From the NCBI GenBank assembly GCA_045634005.1, contig JAZQZL010000020.1, forward strand, positions 1 through 19,606: a stretch of 19,606 bases of DNA, in the 5' to 3' direction. Position numbers and translations under genes: made by a program. Every line of letters begins with the position of its first letter. Position 1 is the stretch's first letter. Origin of the DNA: Flemingiibacterium sp045634005 (GTDB lineage Bacteria > Bacillota > Clostridia > Oscillospirales > CAG-272). Positions 6,073 to 12,571 of this stretch are shown here, piece by piece. Under the pieces are notes generated by a model. It made no database searches and was not told where the DNA came from. It saw only the letters and a list, made by a program, of their open reading frames with translations.

Positions 6073-6101
6073 TTGACAACAGTCGGCGGAAAGTGTATAA
6101 T
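6073..6101 (+). promoter_or_regulatory. Consensus promoter of tcdA
   Basis: TTGACA (6073-6078), a 17-bp spacer and TATAAT (6096-6101), a perfect consensus match pointing away from rplJ. Confidence 0.9.
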
Positions 6102-6134
6102 AAATATATTAATGAAGATTTGTGAGGTGCGATT

Positions 6135-6854
6135 ATGTCGGATTGGTTACACCGTGAGAGAATGATGCTCGGCGACGCGGCTGTGGACAGCCTTAAAAAT
6201 AAAACGGTTTTGCTGTTCGGTGTCGGCGGTGTCGGTGGATACGCGCTTGAAGCGATTGTCCGCGCGGGTATCGGACACGTTGCGCTTGTCGATAACGATA
6301 CAGTCAGCCTGACAAACATCAACCGTCAGATAATCGCTGATACCACTACTGTTGGCAAATTAAAGACCGAGGTCGCCGCAGAGCGTGTGCGCGCGATAAA
6401 TCCCGAGATCACCGTCGAGCGTTACGATATTTTCGCGACCCCGGAGAATATCCCCGAGCTTATCGATAAGGTGCGCCCCGACTATATAGTGGACGCGATC
6501 GACACGGTTACATCGAAGCTCTCGATAATCGTCACCGCGAAAAACACCGGTATACCCGTCATATCGTCGATGGGTACGGGCGCGAAGCTCGACCCGACGG
6601 GATTTAAGATAGTGGATATAACAAAAACGCATACCTGTCCGCTTGCAAAGGTGATGCGTATCAAGCTGCGTGAGCTTGGTGTGGCGCACTGTGACGTGCT
6701 GTTCTCTGACGAGCTGCCGATTAAGGCTGTGTGCGAATCGGAGCTTGCGGGGGCGACGACACGTAACGTACCCGGCTCGGTATCGTTCGTGCCGTCAGTC
6801 GCGGGACTTATCATTGGCGGACACGTGGTCAAAAAACTCGCAAATATACAGTAA
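6135..6854 (+). CDS. tcdA: tRNA threonylcarbamoyladenosine dehydratase
   Basis: A 239-aa E1-like (ThiF/MoeB superfamily) enzyme that uses ATP to convert t6A37 of ANN-decoding tRNAs to the cyclic form ct6A in the cytoplasm. Seen in sequence: N-terminal recognition segment (1-20), nucleotide-binding GVGGVGGYALEA (29-40), DNDTVSLTNINRQ (53-65) typical of this subfamily, VDAIDTVTSK and the C-terminal GSVSFVPSVAGLIIGG. It lacks the CxxC zinc ligands and catalytic sulfur-carrier features of ThiF/MoeB, which supports TcdA over those. AGGTG at 6125-6129 precedes the ATG at 6135. It is a single-gene unit between a consensus promoter and a terminator that begins inside its stop codon. Confidence 0.93.
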   Translation: MSDWLHRERMMLGDAAVDSLKNKTVLLFGVGGVGGYALEAIVRAGIGHVALVDNDTVSLTNINRQIIADTTTVGKLKTEVAAERVRAINPEITVERYDIFATPENIPELIDKVRPDYIVDAIDTVTSKLSIIVTAKNTGIPVISSMGTGAKLDPTGFKIVDITKTHTCPLAKVMRIKLRELGVAHCDVLFSDELPIKAVCESELAGATTRNVPGSVSFVPSVAGLIIGGHVVKKLANIQ

Positions 6855-6879
6855 AGGGACGGCTTGCCGTCCCTTTTTT
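6853..6879 (+). terminator. Terminator of tcdA
   Basis: A 10-bp perfect stem (aaagggacgg 6853-6862, ccgtcccttt 6867-6876) with a 4-nt loop and T-run. The left arm starts within the tcdA stop codon. Confidence 0.93.
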
Positions 6880-6882
6880 ATG

Positions 6883-6967
6883 AGCGATTATCGCTCGGTA
6901 CCGCTAAAGAGTTGCCGGGCTTTTTTTTTCAAAAGCCGCGTTCCTCCTTCGCGCTATCCGTGTTCCC
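6883..6967. repeat. Intergenic repeat element, copy A
   Basis: Positions 6890-6908 (atcgctcggtaccgctaaa) match 18136-18154 at 18 of 19 bases, and 6938-6952 (gcgttcctccttcgc) matches 18208-18221 with a single one-base indel. The middle parts differ. Copy A also begins with a 7-bp hairpin (gagcgat/atcgctc) and has a run of nine Ts at 6921-6929. Both copies lie between convergent genes, ending at the 3' end of a minus-strand gene. Confidence 0.6.
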
Positions 6968-7663
6968 CTACAGAGTCACCGCACCGCCAAAATCGGTCAA
7001 CGTGCCGCCGAGTGATATCGGGGCGTAACCGTGGCGCGTTAAGAACGCGTTTATCTGCTCGCTGTCGGGGTGAGATGAAACGTCGCCGAAGAAGTAGACA
7101 CAGCGCGTAGACTCGTCGACGAACGAAGCGCCGCCGATGAAACCGTATTCGCAGCCGTCGAGCGCGATGTGCCCTTGGCTGACTGTAAGAACATCAATAC
7201 CGCGCGATGACAAAGCCCGTGCCATTCCGGCGTCTGCTGTGATTGCTGCGTTTGCCGAATCAAGTGCAAGGGTAGAGCAGCGTGCGTAGCCTTGGCGAAC
7301 GTTCACCGGCGTGAGTCCACGCTTCTCGGCGATGGCGCGTACCGCGTCCGAGAGCGAGTCAAGACGCGCGAAAAGCGCGCCGCCCAAAACGAGCGCGTTG
7401 AACGCGGTGTCCGTCGGATACGCGCCGCACGGAGTGTCACTCACCGGCGTGAGCCGCTTCTTTATAAAAGATGGAAGTGTGCGCGCGTAGTCGGCGTTTA
7501 CGGCGTACTCATCGCCGCACGCGAATATGAGCGTGTCAGCGTGTGCGGATACAGTTTTGTTAAGGCGTGAGTCGGATTGGAGCGCGATGGGCGTGTATCC
7601 GTATTTTTCGAGCGCTTTTGCATATATATTAAAGCAGGGCTCGCCGAGCAAAAGATAAGACAT
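6968..7663 (-). CDS. DUF6873-like protein (predicted guanidino-modifying-enzyme fold)
   Basis: A 231-aa soluble protein without signal peptide or membrane segment. The string TPVNVRQGYARCSTLAL (about 116-132), followed by a 'TADAGMARALSSRGIDVL' region and GCEYGFIGGASF (about 169-180), resembles clostridial proteins catalogued as DUF6873, predicted to share the fold of arginine deiminase and dimethylargininase. I do not see a clear catalytic Cys-His-Asp set, so enzyme activity is open. AAGGAG (7669-7674, minus) sets the ATG at 7663. It starts just after the rpmB terminator and has no clear promoter, so it may be expressed by read-through from rpmB. The stop codon abuts repeat copy A. Family assignment is from recall of conserved motifs and is moderate. 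Confidence 0.7.
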   Translation of the reverse strand: MSYLLLGEPCFNIYAKALEKYGYTPIALQSDSRLNKTVSAHADTLIFACGDEYAVNADYARTLPSFIKKRLTPVSDTPCGAYPTDTAFNALVLGGALFARLDSLSDAVRAIAEKRGLTPVNVRQGYARCSTLALDSANAAITADAGMARALSSRGIDVLTVSQGHIALDGCEYGFIGGASFVDESTRCVYFFGDVSSHPDSEQINAFLTRHGYAPISLGGTLTDFGGAVTL

Positions 7664-7681
7664 AGCTTCTCCTTTGAAGAG

Positions 7682-7707
7682 AAAAAAGCCCGTGCAAATG
7701 CACAGGC
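7682..7707 (-). terminator. Terminator of rpmB
   Basis: On the minus strand gcctgtgc/gcacgggc forms an 8-bp stem (one G:U) with loop attt, followed by six Ts. It lies between rpmB and the ribosome binding site of the next gene. Confidence 0.87.
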
Positions 7708-7724
7708 TCCTTCTATTACTTTAA

Positions 7725-7913
7725 TTAGACCGCTCTTTCAACCTTACCCGAGCGCAGGCAGCGAGAGCATACGTTAACGGACTTAGTTGCGCCGTTTACG
7801 ACAGCCTTAACGCGTCTGATGTTGGGCTTCCAGGTTCTGTTGGTCTTTCTGTTAGAATGGGAAACAGCCTGTCCAAACTGAACTGCCTTTCCGCAGATGC
7901 TACACTTTGCCAT
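7725..7913 (-). CDS. rpmB: 50S ribosomal protein L28
   Basis: A 62-aa ribosomal protein of normal length. N-terminal MAKCSICGKAVQFGQAVSHS, the central NRTWKPNIRRV and C-terminal VCSRCLRSGKVER are typical of Firmicutes L28. The four cysteines in two CxxC pairs (C4/C7 and C48/C51 region) indicate the zinc-binding form; bacteria short of zinc often carry a second, Cys-less copy elsewhere. GGAGGT (7921-7926, minus) precedes the ATG at 7913. Single-gene unit with its own promoter, a 5' UTR hairpin and a terminator. Confidence 0.97.
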   Translation of the reverse strand: MAKCSICGKAVQFGQAVSHSNRKTNRTWKPNIRRVKAVVNGATKSVNVCSRCLRSGKVERAV

Positions 7914-7937
7914 TGTAATTACCTCCGATATTTAAGC

Positions 7938-7960
7938 CGCCATGTGGGTTTAGCATGGCG
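7938..7960 (-). other. 5' UTR hairpin of rpmB
   Basis: A perfect 7-bp inverted repeat (cgccatg 7938-7944 / catggcg 7954-7960) with a 9-nt loop lies between the rpmB promoter and its ribosome binding site. It may be an mRNA stabiliser or an autoregulatory site; no T-run follows, so it is not an attenuator. Confidence 0.5.
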
Positions 7961-7986
7961 ATGCTGATTCATAAATCGCAACAATT

Positions 7987-8015
7987 ATTATACCATACCT
8001 TTTCCTAAATTGCAA
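7987..8015 (-). promoter_or_regulatory. Sigma-A promoter of rpmB
   Basis: On the minus strand: TTGCAA (8010-8015), a 17-bp spacer, TATAAT (7987-7992). Confidence 0.82.
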
Positions 8016-8170
8016 TAGCTTTTGAAAAGTTTTTTGAAAAAATCTCATATTCTTATGATTTGTAGCCGATTTAAAATGAATTTTGGGCTGTTTTGGTCAA
8101 AGCACACAAAAAAACACCCGTAACGCAAAAATATTTCTCGTCCGCAAAAGAGGAAAATGCGAAAATCTAC
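8016..8170. other. AT-rich spacer between divergent rpmB and pgi
   Basis: The gene-free stretch 7914-8257 holds the rpmB leader and promoter at one end and the pgi promoter at the other. In the AT-rich middle part I see no reading frame with a ribosome binding site, no strong hairpin and no repeat. Confidence 0.5.
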
Positions 8171-8199
8171 TTGAAAAAAAGGTGAATCTATAGTAATAT
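8171..8199 (+). promoter_or_regulatory. Promoter of pgi
   Basis: TTGAAA (8171-8176), a 17-bp spacer and TAATAT (8194-8199). A second -10-like TATAAT at 8220-8225 lacks a good -35 and is less likely. Confidence 0.65.
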
Positions 8200-8257
8200 T
8201 ATTATTGTGAATATTTGTATATAATAACATCATATTTTATTTTACAAGGAGTTTACT

Positions 8258-9598
8258 ATGACGCTTAGATTAAACGATAAATACACAAAGGGATTTCTCA
8301 CCGCAGAGGATCTTCCCGGTATTGCTCCCGCAATTTCTGCGGCAGTTGCACAGGTTAAGAACAGAAACGGACTCGGCAACGATTTTCTCGGTTGGGTGGA
8401 TCTTCCCGTAAATTACGATAAGGAGGAGTTCGCTCGCATCAAGGTGGCGGCGGCTAAAATCCAAAAGACCTGTGACGTTCTCGTCGTTATCGGTATCGGC
8501 GGATCGTACCTCGGCGCACGCGCGGCAATCGAGTTCGTAAAGGGTCCGTCGGTCAACGAAAAGAAGAAGGATTTTCCGTCCGTTTACTTCGCAGGCAACA
8601 ATATCTCCTCCTCGGCGCTTGCTGACCTTCTTGAAATTTGCGAGGGCAAGGACGTTTGCATCAACGTGATCTCCAAGTCCGGCACCACTACTGAGCCGGC
8701 AGTTGCATTCCGTATCTTCCGCGAGCTGCTCGTTAACAAGTACGGCGAGGACGGCGCACGCGAGCGTATCTTCATCACCACCGATAAGGCACGCGGCACG
8801 CTCAAGGCGTTCGCGACCGAGGCGGGATACGAAACCTTCGTGGTTCCGGACGACGTTGGCGGCCGTTACTCGGTCCTCACCGCTGTCGGACTTCTTCCTA
8901 TCGCGGCTGCAGGCTGTGATATTGATGCTATGATGAAGGGCGCGGCTGACGCACGTGAGGCGTACGCTTCCGACGACATCGAAAAGAACGACGCGGCAAA
9001 GTATGCGGCGCTTCGCAACATTATGTACAGAAAGGGTAAGTCCACCGAGGTTCTCGCCTCCTACGAGCCCGCTATGCTTATGATGAACGAGTGGTTCAAG
9101 CAGCTTTACGGTGAGTCCGAGGGTAAGGACAATATGGGTATCTTCCCGGCGTCCGTTATCTTCTCGACCGACCTTCACTCGCTTGGACAGTATATTCAGG
9201 AGGGCAGACGCAACCTTTTCGAAACCGTTGTAAACATAGAAAAGTCGAACGATACAGTTGTTATCCCGAACGATCCCAACAATATCGACGGACTCAACTT
9301 CCTCTCCGGCCGCGAGCTTGACTCTGTAAACAAGGCGGCTATGCAGGCAACCCTTCTCGCGCACGTCGACGGCGGTGTTCCGAACATCGTTATCGACATC
9401 GCCGACAGAAGTGAGTATACCTTCGGTTGGCTGGTTTACTTCTTCGAGCTTGCTTGCGCGATCTCCGGATATACGCTCGGAGTTAATCCTTTCAATCAGC
9501 CCGGCGTTGAGGCGTACAAGAAAAATATGTACGCACTGCTCGGTAAGCCCGGATACGAGGCTGAAAAAGCGGAGATTGAGGCGAGAATAGCAAAGTAA
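8258..9598 (+). CDS. pgi: Glucose-6-phosphate isomerase
   Basis: A 446-aa cytoplasmic enzyme interconverting glucose 6-phosphate and fructose 6-phosphate in glycolysis. Length is that of the shorter Firmicutes type. Motifs: VIGIGGSYLGAR (77-88), the phosphate-binding SKSGTTTE (139-146), GGRYSVLTAVGL (201-212), GESEGKDNMGIFP with the catalytic Glu near 286-288, HSLGQYIQEG (307-316) and GVNPFNQPGVEAYK ending in the conserved Lys421. AAGGAG just upstream sets the ATG at 8258. Codon use is strongly biased (for example aag, gac, gcg, cgc), as expected for high expression. I see no clear terminator after it; only a 7-bp inverted repeat (9617-9623 / 9644-9650) without a T-run. Confidence 0.97.
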   Translation: MTLRLNDKYTKGFLTAEDLPGIAPAISAAVAQVKNRNGLGNDFLGWVDLPVNYDKEEFARIKVAAAKIQKTCDVLVVIGIGGSYLGARAAIEFVKGPSVNEKKKDFPSVYFAGNNISSSALADLLEICEGKDVCINVISKSGTTTEPAVAFRIFRELLVNKYGEDGARERIFITTDKARGTLKAFATEAGYETFVVPDDVGGRYSVLTAVGLLPIAAAGCDIDAMMKGAADAREAYASDDIEKNDAAKYAALRNIMYRKGKSTEVLASYEPAMLMMNEWFKQLYGESEGKDNMGIFPASVIFSTDLHSLGQYIQEGRRNLFETVVNIEKSNDTVVIPNDPNNIDGLNFLSGRELDSVNKAAMQATLLAHVDGGVPNIVIDIADRSEYTFGWLVYFFELACAISGYTLGVNPFNQPGVEAYKKNMYALLGKPGYEAEKAEIEARIAK

Positions 9599-9694
9599 AG
9601 CGATAAAATTTCGTCGGTTGTACCAAGTATTTGCCAAAGATTTGTACAACTTGTAAAAACTTTGCAAAATCGTACATTTTGTTGAGAAATCCTC

Positions 9695-9723
9695 TTGAAA
9701 TTTTTGAAGTTTTAGTGTAAAAT
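9695..9723 (+). promoter_or_regulatory. Promoter of the small P-loop gene
   Basis: TTGAAA (9695-9700), a 17-bp spacer and TAAAAT (9718-9723), about 58 bp before the start codon. Confidence 0.75.
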
Positions 9724-9780
9724 ATAGATAGAGATAATTCATATTGCATTATCTTACCAAATTCAAGGAGGACACTCACT

Positions 9781-10188
9781 ATGTTAAAGTTAATCATTGG
9801 CGTCAAGGGCACCGGCAAGACCAAGCAGCTTATCGAAATGGTCAATACCGCTTCTGCGCAGAGCGACGGATCTGTTGTCTGCATAGAAAAGGGAACTAAG
9901 CTGACCTACGATATTAAGCATACCGCTCGTCTTATAGATACCGATGCGTACGGAATTTGCGATGCACAGTCGCTGTTCGGCTTCGTAGCAGGTATTTTCG
10001 CAAGTAACCACGACGTTACTGATATATATATCGACTCCGCACTCAAAATCTGTAACAACGATCTTGCAAGCTTCGACAAGCTTTGCGACGAGGTAAATGA
10101 GCTTCTTATCAAGTGCGACGTTCGCTGCACGATGACCGTTTCGCTTCCCGTTGAGGACGCAACCGAAACCATCAAGAAGTACCTCTGA
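9781..10188 (+). CDS. Small P-loop NTPase-like protein of unknown function
   Basis: A 135-aa cytoplasmic protein. A clear Walker A motif (GVKGTGKTK, residues 7-15) opens the protein and DIYID (81-85), preceded by hydrophobic residues, can act as Walker B. The pattern, beta strand, P-loop, helix and later hhhhD, is that of a minimal P-loop ATPase fold, too short for AAA+ or ABC domains. Similar short proteins exist in Clostridia as hypothetical ATP-binding proteins; I know of no defined role. AAGGAGG at 9765-9771 precedes the ATG at 9781. It has its own promoter and is followed by a very strong hairpin with only a weak T-tract, so it may be partly co-transcribed with the lipoprotein gene downstream. 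Confidence 0.85.
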   Translation: MLKLIIGVKGTGKTKQLIEMVNTASAQSDGSVVCIEKGTKLTYDIKHTARLIDTDAYGICDAQSLFGFVAGIFASNHDVTDIYIDSALKICNNDLASFDKLCDEVNELLIKCDVRCTMTVSLPVEDATETIKKYL

Positions 10189-10212
10189 TATATACACAAA
10201 AATAAGCACCGC

Positions 10213-10243
10213 TTCTGCCGCAGACCGTCGGTCTGCGGCAGAA
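10213..10243 (+). terminator. Very strong hairpin, weak T-tract
   Basis: A perfect 14-bp GC-rich stem (10213-10226 / 10230-10243) with a 3-nt loop. Only a short gggtttt follows, after several other bases, so it may be a leaky terminator, a 3'-end stabiliser or a processing site between the P-loop and lipoprotein genes. Confidence 0.55.
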
Positions 10244-10301
10244 TGTGGGTTTTATGCCTTTGCGCATCCCAATTAAACTTATATTTCTCGGAGAATGATA
10301 A

Positions 10302-10982
10302 ATGAAAAGATTTTTAAAGATACTGTCGATTGCGGCGGCGCTTATTATATGCGTTGCGGCTTTTGCAGGCTGCCGTAACTCGAAGGACATTTCAGAAAAG
10401 CTTGACTTGATCTTTGAGGTGTGTGTGTCGGAGATAAGCGATGAAAGCGGAGAGATCCTCATTTACAGAAACGTATCCGTTGAGAAGGACATCGAGGATG
10501 TTCTCGCAGGCGTTACGGAGGAAACCTTCGTTCAGTTCAGAAACAATACGGGTGCGCCCGACTTTAATCTGACACGCACGTCCGCTTCGAGCGACAGCGA
10601 CGAAACTTTGGAATACGAGTTTGCAAAAGAGGGCGAGTTTATGGTCGAGCTCTTTAACGGAAGCGGAGATATCGCAACCGAGGCTCCCGATATTTTCGAG
10701 GAGTTTAAGATTAGATTCAGCGCCTCTGACGTAGAAAAGATCGAGGTATCCCAGCAGGCAAAGGGCTTCAAGGAATATAAGATCACAATGAAGGCTGCGT
10801 ATGCAGACGGCTTCGACACCGAGGAAGACGGTCTTCTTAAGGATTGCACCGGTGTCGTGTACTGTTACTATATTGACAACTACAAGAACCTCTCGAATAT
10901 CCTTCGTCAGTTTAACTACAAGGCAACCTACGAGGGCGAAACGCAGAAGGTAGTTGAGATCATCGACGCGAAAATTGACTGA
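10302..10982 (+). CDS. Predicted lipoprotein, unknown family
   Basis: A 226-aa secreted lipoprotein. Residues 1-23 form a signal peptide (MKRFLK, then a hydrophobic stretch) ending in the lipobox-like AFAGC with the lipidated Cys at 24. The mature part is acidic and predicted mainly beta-stranded; it has no motif I recognise. Two features recur: an acidic 'DESGEILIYRNVSVEKDIEDVLAGV' region and a C-terminal part with several Tyr residues (VVYCYYIDNYKN). GGAG at 10290-10293 lies 8 nt before the ATG at 10302. No convincing promoter is seen between the strong hairpin and the start; it may depend on read-through from the P-loop gene. It ends at a good terminator. Confidence 0.8.
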   Translation: MKRFLKILSIAAALIICVAAFAGCRNSKDISEKLDLIFEVCVSEISDESGEILIYRNVSVEKDIEDVLAGVTEETFVQFRNNTGAPDFNLTRTSASSDSDETLEYEFAKEGEFMVELFNGSGDIATEAPDIFEEFKIRFSASDVEKIEVSQQAKGFKEYKITMKAAYADGFDTEEDGLLKDCTGVVYCYYIDNYKNLSNILRQFNYKATYEGETQKVVEIIDAKID

Positions 10983-10990
10983 ATAATTGC

Positions 10991-11020
10991 GGCGGCAGTT
11001 TTACTGTCGCCGATTTTTTT
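10991..11020 (+). terminator. Terminator of the lipoprotein gene
   Basis: A 9-bp stem (ggcggcagt 10991-10999 / actgtcgcc 11003-11011, one G:U) followed by gattttttt. Confidence 0.9.
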
Positions 11021-11091
11021 GTTTGCGCAGGTGGCGCACGTATAACCTTGTGCGCTCTGCGCTCTCGAGGGCGTTCCCCAAATGCAGACAA

Positions 11092-11117
11092 AATGTGAAA
11101 CGTTTTGCACATTTTTG
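11092..11117. other. Inverted repeat upstream of the 107-aa gene
   Basis: aaaatgtg and cacatttt form an 8-bp perfect stem; the loop contains the self-complementary aaacgttt. It lies 31 bp upstream of the -35 box of the next promoter, so it could be a regulator site, or a second terminator for the unit before. The rest of 11021-11147 is GC-rich with no reading frame I would call; part of it (11045-11077) loosely resembles the start of repeat copy B. Confidence 0.4.
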
Positions 11118-11147
11118 TGAGATAATATATAAAATATCTGTACTCTA

Positions 11148-11176
11148 TTGACAAGATGCCGCATATATGATAGAAT
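11148..11176 (+). promoter_or_regulatory. Sigma-A promoter of the 107-aa gene
   Basis: TTGACA (11148-11153), a 17-bp spacer and TAGAAT (11171-11176). The transcript would begin with a GC-rich leader able to form the stem cgacgc (11181-11186) / gcgtcg (11198-11203). Confidence 0.8.
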
Positions 11177-11235
11177 AGTACGACGCGTGTGCCTATGGCG
11201 TCGCGCCGTATAATACACAGAAGGGCTTTGGAATT

Positions 11236-11559
11236 ATGAAAACGAAAGTACCGCATAACGTGCTGACGATTGCAGAAATGACCAAGCGACCTAACAAAAT
11301 CTCCGCCGAGGTTATCGACGTTGATAGTCTGACTCTCACTGATGAAATGATTAAAAAGCTTCGTATGAGCAAGAGTATGTTCAATAAGTCCACGTATGTG
11401 CAGATACTCTGCGGCGGAGTCAAGTACAACGTCGAGGACGTTCTTCGTCTGCGTGACGGAAAATACCGCATAAGTCTTATTTCCCCCGAATTTTCAGCGG
11501 TGCTTTGCGGATACAAGGACGGCGGCGTTAAGCTCGTGAAGCTCTCGGAAATATCGTAA
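11236..11559 (+). CDS. Conserved-looking small protein of unknown function
   Basis: A 107-aa protein with no signal peptide or membrane segment. I do not recognise the family. The N-terminal half is basic and helical (TDEMIKKLRMSKSMFNKSTYVQ), followed by a short beta-rich half (LCGGVKYNVEDVLRLRDGKYRISLISPEF, then CGYKDGGVKLVKLSEIS). A good promoter, a start codon at the end of a structured leader and codon use like its neighbours (gtc, ctt, gag) support a real gene. The ribosome binding site is weak (AAGGG at 11221-11225, 10 nt upstream). No clear terminator follows. Confidence 0.65.
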   Translation: MKTKVPHNVLTIAEMTKRPNKISAEVIDVDSLTLTDEMIKKLRMSKSMFNKSTYVQILCGGVKYNVEDVLRLRDGKYRISLISPEFSAVLCGYKDGGVKLVKLSEIS

Positions 11560-11613
11560 TAAACGGCAATCTATTTTTTATGTGTGTGTATAAACGCCAA
11601 AATTACGGAGAAC

Positions 11614-11675
11614 AATATTACCAAACCGACATTATGTCGCAAAAGAAGCTTAAAGCTTGAAAGGTTGGTAATATT
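11614..11675 (+). repeat. 62-nt inverted-repeat structure before the SpoIIQ-like start codon
   Basis: Perfect 11-bp terminal inverted repeats (aatattaccaa 11614-11624 / ttggtaatatt 11665-11675) enclose two small hairpins, cgaca-tta-tgtcg (11627-11639) and aagct-taa-agctt (11646-11658), giving a three-way-junction RNA. Folding it out leaves GGAG (11607-11610) 5 nt from the ATG at 11678. It may be a small insertion or an RNA regulatory structure. Confidence 0.7.
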
Positions 11676-11677
11676 AC

Positions 11678-12433
11678 ATGGAGAAAAAATTATCGAAGAA
11701 ATCCATCGACAGACTCATTTATTCGCTTATAGCGGCGATGCTTGCACTTGTGGTCATCGTATCGGTGTTCACCGTTTCGTTTCGCAGGAGCGAGAGTACG
11801 GACACTCAAGTCGCAACAGACACAAACACGCCCATCGGCATAGACACCTCCGATACGCCGCGCGGCACAGATACCTCAAAGCGTGACAACGCCGCCGACA
11901 CGAGTACCGCTGCAGATACAGAGAAGCCCGCCGATACCGGCGCAAAACCCACCTCGAACGGTGAGGATACACCTGTGTCGAGTGAGGTGCGTTACTTTGT
12001 GATGCCCGTTGTGGGCTCCCTTGCAAAGAATTTTGAAATCGACGTTCCCACCTATTCGCTCACGATGAACGATTACCGCGCCCATACGGGCGTTGACGTT
12101 GCCGCAGACCTTGGAAGTGAGGTGGTTGCGGCATCGGGCGGCACGGTATGCAAGATCTGGAACGATCCGCTTATGGGCCGCTGCGTAATGCTCGATCACG
12201 GCGACGGTATCTACACGACGTATATGAACCTCTCCGAGGAGTCGGGCACGTCGCTTGAGGTCGGCGCGAAGGTTTCTATGGGACAAACACTCGGTGCTGT
12301 CGGCGAAAGCGCGATGATCGAAATCGCCGAGGAACCGCATCTTCACCTCGAGATGAAGGTTGACGGAAAGTACGTCGATCCGCTTGAATATATGGGTGTG
12401 TACTCCGAGCAGGATCTCGGATACGAGGGGTAA
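11678..12433 (+). CDS. M23/LytM-domain protein, SpoIIQ-like
   Basis: A 251-aa bitopic membrane protein. One transmembrane helix (about 13-34) is followed by an outward-facing Thr/Asp-rich linker with repeated TDT/ADT units (about 38-100) and a LytM peptidase domain (about 104-238). All zinc/catalytic residues are present: H136 and D140 in RAHTGVD, and H221/H223 in HLHLE. The segment TYSLTMNDYRAHTGVDVAA resembles SpoIIQ, the forespore protein that joins the SpoIIIA complex during engulfment; clostridial SpoIIQ, unlike that of Bacillus subtilis, usually keeps the active site. Size also fits. A general cell-wall M23 endopeptidase is the alternative. ATG 11678 is the first start after an in-frame stop, but the local ribosome binding site is poor and the region upstream is highly structured. 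A GTATA at 11588-11592 with a GG 14 nt later loosely resembles a sigma-F promoter. Confidence 0.85.
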   Translation: MEKKLSKKSIDRLIYSLIAAMLALVVIVSVFTVSFRRSESTDTQVATDTNTPIGIDTSDTPRGTDTSKRDNAADTSTAADTEKPADTGAKPTSNGEDTPVSSEVRYFVMPVVGSLAKNFEIDVPTYSLTMNDYRAHTGVDVAADLGSEVVAASGGTVCKIWNDPLMGRCVMLDHGDGIYTTYMNLSEESGTSLEVGAKVSMGQTLGAVGESAMIEIAEEPHLHLEMKVDGKYVDPLEYMGVYSEQDLGYEG

Positions 12434-12441
12434 GCAAATAA

Positions 12442-12476
12442 GCGGGCATATACGCACAGTATATGCCCGCTTTTTT
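12442..12476 (+). terminator. Terminator of the SpoIIQ-like gene
   Basis: A perfect 12-bp stem (12442-12453 / 12459-12470) with loop gcaca and a run of six Ts. Confidence 0.94.
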
Positions 12477-12571
12477 ATAGGTGTAAAATTTTTTGCGTGT
12501 TCATACATACATCATAATTTTGGGTTATAATAGTTAGGGTATACATAATTGACGTTAGGGAGAATATCAGT

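Noticed and set aside
8270..9742. 490-codon minus-strand frame opposite pgi
   Set aside because: Antisense shadow of a strongly codon-biased gene; pgi motifs on the plus strand are unambiguous.
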